A stretch of 64,000 bases of DNA from an uncultured Cyclobacteriaceae bacterium (GTDB lineage: Bacteria; Bacteroidota; Bacteroidia; Cytophagales; Cyclobacteriaceae). A program made the translations under genes and the position numbers. This document shows, in pieces, positions 44,441 to 52,028 of the stretch (positions within the stretch are counted from its first letter, which is position 1; the number at the start of each line of letters is the position of its first letter). The stretch is from positions 1-64,000 of the forward strand of contig CANLOE010000018.1 of NCBI GenBank assembly GCA_947492745.1, read 5' to 3'. The notes beneath the pieces were generated by a model. It did no database searches. It was not told the origin of the DNA and saw only the letters and a program-made list of their open reading frames with translations.

Positions 44441-47281
44441 ATGTACAATATTAAAATTTTATCAACTTTGTTTTTCGCTTTTGGCTTGAGCCTCTGTGCT
44501 TTTGCTCAAAAGGGGACAATCCGGGGCAAGATCATTGAAGACGAAACTGGCGAAGGCCTTTATGGTGCCACGGCGGTTATAGCGGGAACTTCGACGGGCG
44601 GTGCTGCTGATTTCGACGGTAACTACTCCATTAATAATGTGGATGCTGGTACCTACAAGATTCAGTTCTCCTCTATATCTTACCAGACAAAGACTGTAAC
44701 GGATATTGTGGTTAAACCAGGTGAGGTTACCGTAATCGATATCCGTTTGTCCACGGATACGCAACAGTTGGATGAAGTTGTGGTAACTGCAGAAATAATC
44801 CGGGACTCGGAGACTGCCCTGGCCACAGTTCAGCGCAAATCAGTAAACCTCTTGGACGGGATTTCGGCCCAGTCCTTCAAGAGAATAGGAGATAGCGATG
44901 CGGGTTCTGCCATAAAAAGAGTTCCGGGCGTGTCCTTGCAAGGAGGAAAGTACGTCTATATTCGAGGGCTTGGAGACCGTTATACAAAGTCTATCCTCAA
45001 TAGCGTGGATATTCCCGGGTTGGACCCGGATAGAAATACCGTACAGATCGATATCTTTCCCACCAACCTGATCAACAACATTATCGTATTAAAATCCTTT
45101 ACCCCCGAATTATCCGCAGATTTTACAGGGGGTATCGTCAATATCGAAACCAAGGGCTTTCCCGATGAGAAGACAATCAATGTATCGGCAAGTTTAGGAT
45201 ACAATCCCAGTATGCACTTCAACAATAATTATTTAACCTATGATGGGGGCGGTACTGATTTCTTGGGTTTTGATGATGGGACTAGGGATATACCTTTTCC
45301 GCGTAACTCAACTACACGTAATCCTGTCGTTGCGGGTACGGAACTGACGGAGTTAACACAGTCTTTGAACAAATCTTTGGCTGCTATGCGTCAGCAAAAC
45401 GGGATGGATGTGAGTTTGGGTATATCTGCCGGAAATCAAATCAACAAGGAGAATGTAACCTTAGGTTATAACGCTGCACTGTCCTATCGAAACACCACTA
45501 AATATTATGAGGACGTTGAGCTAGGTGCTTGGGTCAAATCAGAAGATAACAATCAGACGGGCCTAGTTACCAATCGAATCCAAAAAGGTAGTAGAGGAGA
45601 AAACAACGTCTTGGTAAGTGCTCTTTTAGGCGGAGCGTTGAAGACTGCTTCCTCAAAGTTCAAACTAAACGCCCTGCACCTACAGAATGGTGAAAATCGA
45701 GCAGCCGACTATGTTACTCAAAATGTATTATTTGCCTCCAACACCTTATTTTTTGATAATCTTGATTATAGCCAACGTGCTATAACCAATATACTTCTAT
45801 CAGGTGATCATTTTTTCGATGATGGAAGCTGGGAAGTTGACTGGAAAATATCGCCTACTTGGTCCAGTATCAATGACAAGGATGTGAAACAGACTCCCTA
45901 TCGTTTTGAGGAGGGCAGTTTTTCTATCGACCCCAGTGAAGGTGGAGACCCTATACGAATCTGGCGTTTTCTTGATGAAGTGAATTACGTGGGCAAGGCC
46001 GATGTTGTTCACAAATATGATATGAAAGAGCAAGAAGGAAAATTTAGGTTCGGTCTCAGTGAAACTTTCAAGCGAAGGGATTTTTCAATTGATAATTATC
46101 GATTGAATGTTAGGGATCCTTTGGGCAACTTCGAGTTTACAGGAGATCCGAACGAACTGCTTAGAGACGAAAACATCTGGACACCTGAAAATGACAGAGG
46201 AACATTTATCAATAATACTTTCGAAGCAAACAATACTTATGAAGCTACCCAAAATGTATTTGGGATGTATGTCTCCAACGAGATGCCCCTCGGAGAAAAG
46301 TTCAAGACGATTTATGGTGTTCGCGCAGAACAGTTCGATCATATATACACTGGTCAAGACCAGACATTTTTTAACACGAGAGGTGTAGCGGGAGAAAGCT
46401 TCAACAATAAAAATTTGTTGAGTTCCTTTAACCTTTTCCCTTCTTTGAACCTTATTTATACTCTTAGTGAAAACACTAACTTCAAAGGGCATTATACCCG
46501 TACGGTAGCTAGGCCTTCTTTTAAGGAAAAATCCATTACAGAGATTTTTGACCCGCTCACAGATATAACCTTTGTTGGAAATATTGATTTGGTAGAAACC
46601 CTTATCAATAATTTTGACTTTCGTTGGGAAACCTTTTTGCCCCGCGCACAGCGATTATCCATAAGTGTATTTTACAAAGACTTTACCAATCCTATCGAAA
46701 TTGTTTCTTTTGCTCAAGACCCGAGAAGCGTACAACCTCAGAACGTGAACAGTGCACAGGTCTATGGTATAGAACTTGAAGCTAAAAAGAGCTTGGGCTT
46801 TATCTCAGGTTCTTTGGAAGACCTCAACCTCGTGGTGAATGCTTCTTTGATTGAATCCGTCGTAAAACTTTCTGAACAAGAGTTTAAAGGCAGAACTCAA
46901 TTTTTAAAACCGGGCCAGACTTTGGACGATAGCAGACAGCTACAAGGCCAGTCTCCCTATCTGGTAAATGTAGGTTTGAACTATGGCAATGATAAAGGAC
47001 TTGAAACAGCACTTTTCTATAACGTACAAGGAGAAAAATTGGCTTTGGTAGGAATCAATCGAAATGTTGATGTTTTCGACCATCCTTTCCATAGTTTGAA
47101 CTTGAATGTCAACCAACGTCTGGGAGGTATGGACGGAAAGATGAAAATCGGAGTGGGCATCAATAATATCTTAGATGATGACCAAGAAAGCTTTTACAAG
47201 AATTTTGGTAGTCCACAAAAAGTATTTTCAAAACTAAGTCCTGGTAGAAGATTCACGCTTAGGTTTAACTATACGTTCTGA
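44441..47281 (+). CDS. TonB-dependent receptor
   Basis: A 946-aa outer-membrane active transporter. A signal peptide covers 1-22 (ending AFAQ). A carboxypeptidase-regulatory-like domain spans 25-105 (TIRGKIIEDETGEGLYGATA), a TonB-box-like segment LDEVVVTAE follows, then the plug (about 125-240) with VPGVSLQGGKYVYIRGLGDR and a 22-strand-type barrel to the C-terminus, ending in RFNYTF with the terminal aromatic residue needed for assembly. Placed 125 bp after the beta-helix lipoprotein, and closed by a strong terminator, so the two form an operon. Substrate not predictable; no SusD-like partner. Confidence 0.92.
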   Translation: MYNIKILSTLFFAFGLSLCAFAQKGTIRGKIIEDETGEGLYGATAVIAGTSTGGAADFDGNYSINNVDAGTYKIQFSSISYQTKTVTDIVVKPGEVTVIDIRLSTDTQQLDEVVVTAEIIRDSETALATVQRKSVNLLDGISAQSFKRIGDSDAGSAIKRVPGVSLQGGKYVYIRGLGDRYTKSILNSVDIPGLDPDRNTVQIDIFPTNLINNIIVLKSFTPELSADFTGGIVNIETKGFPDEKTINVSASLGYNPSMHFNNNYLTYDGGGTDFLGFDDGTRDIPFPRNSTTRNPVVAGTELTELTQSLNKSLAAMRQQNGMDVSLGISAGNQINKENVTLGYNAALSYRNTTKYYEDVELGAWVKSEDNNQTGLVTNRIQKGSRGENNVLVSALLGGALKTASSKFKLNALHLQNGENRAADYVTQNVLFASNTLFFDNLDYSQRAITNILLSGDHFFDDGSWEVDWKISPTWSSINDKDVKQTPYRFEEGSFSIDPSEGGDPIRIWRFLDEVNYVGKADVVHKYDMKEQEGKFRFGLSETFKRRDFSIDNYRLNVRDPLGNFEFTGDPNELLRDENIWTPENDRGTFINNTFEANNTYEATQNVFGMYVSNEMPLGEKFKTIYGVRAEQFDHIYTGQDQTFFNTRGVAGESFNNKNLLSSFNLFPSLNLIYTLSENTNFKGHYTRTVARPSFKEKSITEIFDPLTDITFVGNIDLVETLINNFDFRWETFLPRAQRLSISVFYKDFTNPIEIVSFAQDPRSVQPQNVNSAQVYGIELEAKKSLGFISGSLEDLNLVVNASLIESVVKLSEQEFKGRTQFLKPGQTLDDSRQLQGQSPYLVNVGLNYGNDKGLETALFYNVQGEKLALVGINRNVDVFDHPFHSLNLNVNQRLGGMDGKMKIGVGINNILDDDQESFYKNFGSPQKVFSKLSPGRRFTLRFNYTF

Positions 47282-47321
47282 TGGTCAGTGTATAGACAAA
47301 TTGATGTCAACGACTTGCAAA

Positions 47322-47362
47322 GAAAAGCACCTTTCACTAATTCATAGTGAAAGGTGCTTTTC
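47322..47362 (+). terminator. Strong terminator after the TonB-dependent receptor
   Basis: A perfect 18-bp stem starting GAAAAGCACCTTTCACTA with a 5-base loop; T-rich at its 3' side. Confidence 0.88.
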
Positions 47363-47455
47363 ACATATTTTACCTATAAAAAGAGTATCGATGTCCAGTT
47401 GCCCACTTATATCCATAAATATTTTTGGCCTTGGAGTCATTAGAATAGGTTTTAC

Positions 47456-47888
47456 AGACTTATATACTTAGCTATACTACTGATTTTAACAGTCGGCCAA
47501 CCTATACCCCGTTTTTGAGGAAAGTATTTTGGACGTGTTGCGTTTTCATCGTTCAAATCGAGGTCAAGATATTCTCTATCCACCCTGAACTCCGTTTTTG
47601 CCTAAAGCCGGCCGGGCGCTTACTCTTGCGCGGCAGACCGGCCCCTTCGCTGAAAGGGTTGGGTTCCCCGAACCCTTTCTTTACGCTCGGTCCTATCGAT
47701 AAAAAACTAAGCAGGACGAAACCCATAGGGATTTCGGGCCAGCCTGTGGGATGTGGAAAATTTTGAAAACGCTGTGTCCGGACAGAAAATTTTTCAAATG
47801 AACTACCGAAATTCGGATTTCGCTCAACGGTATACCGGATTCAATGAGGTGAATGAAACACAGTCAACATAACTAAGTATATAAGTCT
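47456..47888 (+). mobile_element. Family H element, 433 bp, 8-bp direct repeats
   Basis: Terminal repeats AGACTTATATACTTAGCTAT and ATAACTAAGTATATAAGTCT are inverted with one mismatch. An 8-bp direct repeat AGGTTTTA lies one base outside each end (47447-47454 and 47890-47897). Inside, GCGGCAGACCGGCCCCTTC, a hairpin AAAGGGTTGGG/CCCGAACCCTTT and ACGCTCGGTCCTATC parallel family A, with a different hairpin stem. A short open frame here has no recognised family. Confidence 0.75.
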
Positions 47889-47967
47889 AAGGTTTTATTC
47901 TATTCCTTTCATGGATAGAATTATAATTTCTTTTGCAATCAGTGTCTTTTTTTCAAAAGAAAGTACA

Positions 47968-48244
47968 GAAGTGATCTAGACCTTTTCTTTTACCTGCGAA
48001 TTTTACATTTATACCTAAACGGAATTGATCTGGGACAAGATGATTTGTTGACTTAGGTGCTACTATTTTCTAAAGATCCTGATGATAAGTCTACCGGTAA
48101 CGGTTCGACACTATACGGATTTTTCCCGTGGCCATTGCCTATAAGGTTTTCCATTTCATTTTTTCTTGGAGTATAACACTCAGATTTTGTTTTTTTAAGT
48201 TCCGTAGCTTACGGCTATGTAACGGAAAAAGCCTAAATCACTTC
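47968..48244 (+). mobile_element. Family G (E-like) element split by family F
   Basis: Arms GAAGTGATCTAGACCTTTT and AAAAAGCCTAAATCACTTC are close to those of family E. An F element lies inside (48009-48176). Outside flanks show no clear direct repeat. Confidence 0.65.
48009..48176 (+). mobile_element. Family F element, about 168 bp, nested in G
   Basis: TTATACCTAAACGGAATTG and TTTTTTCTTGGAGTATAA ends, as in F at 40831. The middle has diverged more than in the other two copies. Confidence 0.75.
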
Positions 48245-48307
48245 TTTAAGTGTTGTGTAAAATGAGCAGCGAGGGATGCGATATATAAAATGTAAATTTT
48301 ATAGAAC

Positions 48308-48871
48308 TCAAAAAACCCGTGTCAGCCGATAATAATCGGAGACCGTTATCCGAAAAGCTTCTCGATCCTCTGGCTCGGAAAGAAAGTCAAAGGGCTCCTC
48401 TAATAGGATGATCCGGAAGGTATGCCCTGCTCGTATACCTTCATACACCTGAGTGGCAAACTCCAGCATGCCTTCCCTGCTGCGCTCTTCCAAGTAGATT
48501 TTACCCTCTTGACCATCGGGTGCCGTCCAGGCCAGGGTCAAAGGCTCCTCATCCAACAGCAATTCGTCCAGTTCGGTCACGATATAAGCCATGTCCTCGC
48601 GCCAGTTCATGACAATGGCAATCTTTATCCAGCTCCCTTCTGACGTTCGGTCAAAGCGGTATACCTGAAGCTTCGCGCTGCTGACCTCCTCCATGCTATA
48701 ATAGGAGGCCCGCATGTTCTTAAAAAATATCTCGGTATCGTCGTAGGTTCTGAAGGTGAACTTGCTGCGGTCTATCAGCTTATCACGGTCCATTTGACAG
48801 GAATAGGCGACTACGGTGATCATTACTATCCATGTAGGAGTGAAAAATCTTGGTCCGGGCATACAATTCAT
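48308..48871 (-). CDS. Hypothetical lipoprotein
   Basis: A 187-aa predicted lipoprotein: a hydrophobic segment (12-24) ends VVAYSC (Cys25). The mature part is mixed alpha/beta and acidic, with no recognised domain (segments FRTYDDTEIFFKN and VTELDELLLDEEPLTLAW). An in-frame ATG three codons later is also possible. Divergent from lemA across 125 bp. No function proposed. Confidence 0.6.
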   Translation of the reverse strand: MNCMPGPRFFTPTWIVMITVVAYSCQMDRDKLIDRSKFTFRTYDDTEIFFKNMRASYYSMEEVSSAKLQVYRFDRTSEGSWIKIAIVMNWREDMAYIVTELDELLLDEEPLTLAWTAPDGQEGKIYLEERSREGMLEFATQVYEGIRAGHTFRIILLEEPFDFLSEPEDREAFRITVSDYYRLTRVF

Positions 48872-48965
48872 GAGAAACCTTCGAGTTAAACTACGTTTAT
48901 TCTAACACTATCTTTACAAATAGGTTAAAACTGATATAAAATAATGCCGAAAGGCAAATAATTTT

Positions 48966-48973
48966 TAAATTTG
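48966..48973 (+). promoter_or_regulatory. -7 box upstream of lemA
   Basis: TAAATTTG fits TAnnTTTG, 23 bp before the ATG at 48997; no clear -33 box. Confidence 0.4.
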
Positions 48974-48996
48974 AAGGTATTTAAAAAGTAGAGCAA

Positions 48997-49584
48997 ATGA
49001 GCAAAAAATTAATAGTCTTTATCGTCCTCGGTATTTTCTTTGGCTTTTTCATAGTGTTGGGTATCGGTTTTTTCATGTGGGGCACGGGTGTTTATGATAA
49101 AGCTGTTGTCGCTCAGGAAGAGGTCAATGAGAGCTGGGCCAATGTACAGGCGGCCTACCAACGCCGTGCCGATTTGGTGCCGAATCTGGTCAATACGGTG
49201 AAAGGAGCTGCCGAAAGCGAGGAAAGGATTCTCACGAAAGTGACCCAGGCTAGAGCAGGCATCGTTAATGCCAAGACCCCGGAAGATATGGAGATGTTCG
49301 GAAAGGAAATCAATACCGCCATCAACCTCGCCTTTGAGGCCTACCCTGAAATTCGCTCTACGGCCCGGTTCGGTGAGCTACAGGCACAACTAGAGGGTAC
49401 TGAAAACCGGATAAACGTAGCTAGGGTGAGGTACAACAGAACCATAAAAGAGTATAACGCCCTGGTAAGAGGATACTTCAGGGAGTGGGCCTTGAACTTC
49501 TTCGGAGATGGAGAGGAGTTTGACAAAAGGAAAGGTTTCACTGCTCAAGAAGGTGCGGATATAGCTCCCGAAGTACAGTTTTAA
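48997..49584 (+). CDS. lemA: LemA family protein
   Basis: A 195-aa LemA protein: one N-terminal transmembrane helix (about 5-28) and a long helical bundle. Conserved family segments are present: WANVQAAYQRRADLVPNLV (about 47-65), GELQAQLEGTENRINVAR and NRTIKEYNALVRGY. Function in the envelope is poorly defined. LemA genes are usually followed by TPM-domain (TLP18.3) genes; none is present here. The stop codon TAA (49582-49584) straddles the junction with a family B element: its first two bases belong to the TTA target repeat and its last base is the first base of the element. The sequence after the element would also give TAA, so the protein end is unchanged. Confidence 0.92.
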   Translation: MSKKLIVFIVLGIFFGFFIVLGIGFFMWGTGVYDKAVVAQEEVNESWANVQAAYQRRADLVPNLVNTVKGAAESEERILTKVTQARAGIVNAKTPEDMEMFGKEINTAINLAFEAYPEIRSTARFGELQAQLEGTENRINVARVRYNRTIKEYNALVRGYFREWALNFFGDGEEFDKRKGFTAQEGADIAPEVQF

Positions 49585-49751
49585 CCCGGATCATGCGTTA
49601 GGACTTCATAACTAGGGTTTACATATCCATAAATCAGTGCGTTTTATTGGATTTAGCAGGGTACCGCTATGGTGAATTCAAAAAACGTAGTGCAACGACC
49701 GGTTTGCAGCTATTTAGATCCGTAGTAGATTTTTCAGTGCATGATCTGGGT
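49584..49751 (-). mobile_element. Family B element, 168 bp, at the lemA stop codon
   Basis: ACCCGGATCATGCGTTAGGA and TCAGTGCATGATCTGGGT arms, flanked by TTA at 49581-49583 and 49752-49754. It separates the lemA stop from a terminator hairpin at 49781. Confidence 0.92.
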
Positions 49752-49780
49752 TTAACCTGGTCGGGACCATTTCGAAAGAA

Positions 49781-49812
49781 GCCTCTGCAAACCTTGCAGG
49801 GGCCTATTTTTT
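49781..49812 (+). terminator. Terminator originally serving lemA
   Basis: GCCTCTGCAA / TTGCAGGGGC stem (one G-T pair), loop ACC, then CTATTTTTTAT. It overlaps the last bases of the convergent methyltransferase gene. Confidence 0.65.
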
Positions 49813-50403
49813 ATACAAGACCAGTGTCAGCATACTTCTTTGATCATTGACATTGACAGCCTTGATAGGTTCGGCCAGGGCCAATCCATATTTTTCCAGA
49901 CAGAGGTCGATTTTTTCTTGGTCGAGCAAATAGCGCTCCGACCCGTCCTCTAGCGCATAGCGCCCGTCCCCTAAAGCCAAGGGCTCGTGACAGAGTCCCA
50001 TTTTACCACAACTACGTATAAATAACAAACCTCCCGGTTTCAAAGCGCCACAGAGGGCCGCGAACATGCTATCAAAGTGTGCATGGCCATCTGCGAAGTG
50101 GAGGACAGCATTGCAGAGAATAGCATCGAAAGAAGGCACTACGAAGGGCATGTCCTCCACACTGCTCCGAATGAAGCAGTCCTGACGTGCTTTGTTCATC
50201 ATACGGAGCATCTGGATGGCCGTAGCTTCCCTGTCCACACCGTAGACCTCATAGCCCTGCTGTATAAAGTAGTGCAGGTTACGCCCCTCACCACAACCGG
50301 CATCCAATATCTTCATGGAAGGCTCAAAGCGCCCTTTGAGCAATTGGTCCAGTAAATAGAGGTCGATATTTCCTACCGATCGGTTGATGTCCTGAATAGT
50401 CAT
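49804..50403 (-). CDS. SAM-dependent methyltransferase
   Basis: A 199-aa class I methyltransferase. Motif I MKILDAGCGEGRNLHYF (about 30-46), acidic beta-2 end in YGVDREATA, post-motif SVEDMPFVVPSFDAILCN and ALKPGGLLFIRSCGK. Similar to small UbiE/Tellurite-resistance-TehB-like proteins; the substrate is unknown. Monocistronic and convergent with lemA. Confidence 0.85.
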   Translation of the reverse strand: MTIQDINRSVGNIDLYLLDQLLKGRFEPSMKILDAGCGEGRNLHYFIQQGYEVYGVDREATAIQMLRMMNKARQDCFIRSSVEDMPFVVPSFDAILCNAVLHFADGHAHFDSMFAALCGALKPGGLLFIRSCGKMGLCHEPLALGDGRYALEDGSERYLLDQEKIDLCLEKYGLALAEPIKAVNVNDQRSMLTLVLYKK

Positions 50404-50686
50404 AGTGGGTGTTTGATGACTAAAATAATGAGAATATTGGATAAAGATGTTTTATACTCAAAATTGTCATTTAAAGAATTTTCAGGAATGTGCAATGTGC
50501 ATTAAACTGAGTCGGTTGGGCAAGAACGCGATATTCATTTCCTACGTAATCTTTTGGTGTATCGTGTTATTGAAATATACATAAATAGTACTGCTATTAT
50601 TGTCAATGATGCTCACACGACAGGCTGGCCCCTTCGCTGGCTAAATCTTCAAGGACATTTTCTTGACGCTCGGCCCTACTCGAAAT

Positions 50687-51008
50687 GAAGTGATTTAGAC
50701 TTTTTGTTTTATACAAATTTGCTTTTTAAATGTCGTGTAAGATTTCGCAGATCATTTTGGGCTAAACAAGGCGAAAACCACAGGGATAGCAGCGCTATCG
50801 TGAGGATTTTCAACGCAGGGTAGCGCAAAATGAACAGGAAGATAGGCGACATTTGAAATGTAAGTTTGTATTAAAGCGAAAATAAAGGATTTTTTGCCCC
50901 GGTGAAGCCTTTTTTGAGTGGCGTAGCCAAGGTTACGTCAGGAGAAAAGTCAAGATCAGGGTAAAACAAGACTTATTTGCAGCCAGAAGAAAAAGTCTGA
51001 ATCACTTC
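50687..51008 (+). mobile_element. Family E element split by family C
   Basis: GAAGTGATTTAGACTTTTTG and AAAAAGTCTGAATCACTTC arms, flanked by AAT at 50684-50686 and 51009-51011. Removing C and one TTA leaves 160 bp, the size of E at 22112. Confidence 0.9.
50712..50870 (-). mobile_element. Family C element, 159 bp, innermost of a triple nest
   Basis: TACAAATTTGCTTTTTAAAT and TGTAAGTTTGTA arms, flanked by TTA at 50709-50711 and 50871-50873. Intact E copies read GTTTTGAAGCG at this point. Confidence 0.92.
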
Positions 51009-51096
51009 AATAAGCGATAACAAGTTTCTAGAATAATTTCAAAAAAAGTATCCAAAGATCAATTTGTTGAATATCAATATTTAGCGGAGCCAACGC

Positions 51097-51204
51097 TCAT
51101 TTTTTTACAGACGGACAATGTACTTCTTTATATTCAGGACAGAACCATTTTCCGCAATCCACTGTGATAGGGTCTGAAAAAGTGACGATTACGAATGTCT
51201 CCAT
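51097..51204 (-). CDS. Possible 35-aa Cys-rich small ORF or gene remnant
   Basis: ATG at 51204 starts METFVIVTFSDPITVDCGK, then WFCPEYKEVHCPSVKK and TGA. Three cysteines and a natural-looking end suggest coding, but length is small and no family is recognised. The stretch 51205-52028 otherwise shows nothing convincing apart from AT-rich DNA. Confidence 0.25.
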   Translation of the reverse strand: METFVIVTFSDPITVDCGKWFCPEYKEVHCPSVKK

Positions 51205-52028
51205 TGTTACTATAACTGATACTATTGTTACGAATCTTTGTCTCAGACCTAAGTTATTCTATCACTGCCCTGAAAACACCTTGACAGACTCATTATGGAG
51301 AAGGAAGTTCAATCAGGCAGATGCGATTTGACTGTTCACTAGTATTTTGAGTGATTTATTTGGCTATTGACCCTGTCAAATTTGCTTTGACAGACCTAAA
51401 AAAGGAGCTTTTTTTTAAATAATCCGGCTTTAGGGACGTTTTGGATAACATACCCCAAAAGTGATTCTTATCTGCGCGTATTTTTTTGATTTATCGCAAC
51501 GACCTTAATATAAAAAAACAATAATAAAAATGATTTTAATCATCGGTCTTGATGATTTATGTCATCGCAGACGCCTGCCGAATTCATTTATTTTAGGGAT
51601 ACTTTATGGTTGATAAGAATAAGAATGATAAAATTAATATACTGTTTACGTTGTCTTTTCCAAAAGACAAATAAGAGTTTGCTTTAATTCTTAACCCCTT
51701 ATTTAATACTAGTTTCCGAGAGTGACCTACTCGGTTGTACCTTATAAAAACCGAATATCCATATAAAATACCTGCACTCATAGTAAAGATAGTCTCGACA
51801 GTTTGGCAAATACCCATATCATTATGCAACTATTATTATAATTATTAATAGATACTTAATGCTTGCCCACCACTGAAGTGCTGTTGTATTCTCCACTTGA
51901 CTCTAAGATGCGGATGATTTGAATTTGTCGAGAGGTCTTCTCTATCCTCTGACCGATTATATATGACCAAACAGGTATCCTAAACACTGCCTGATTATTA
52001 ACCAATATCTCTAATTAAACCCTAAAAC

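Larger units (their letters stand above)
50545..51055 (-). repeat. A-like element containing E, which contains C
   Basis: A-like sequence (TCAATGATGCTCACACGACAGG, CCCCTTCGCTGG, ACGCTCGGCCCTACTCG) ends at 50686 and resumes at 51012 with AAGCGATAACAAGTTTCTAG. Between lies a complete E element flanked by AAT repeats, itself holding a complete C element flanked by TTA repeats. The outer A-like arms are eroded, so boundaries are approximate. Confidence 0.75.

Noticed and set aside
47515-47766. An 83-aa open frame inside the H element
   Set aside because: It covers the structured module shared with non-coding A copies, whose reading frames are not conserved.
51593-51829. A 78-aa - strand frame
   Set aside because: AT-rich, no recognisable motif, and no promoter or neighbour supporting it.
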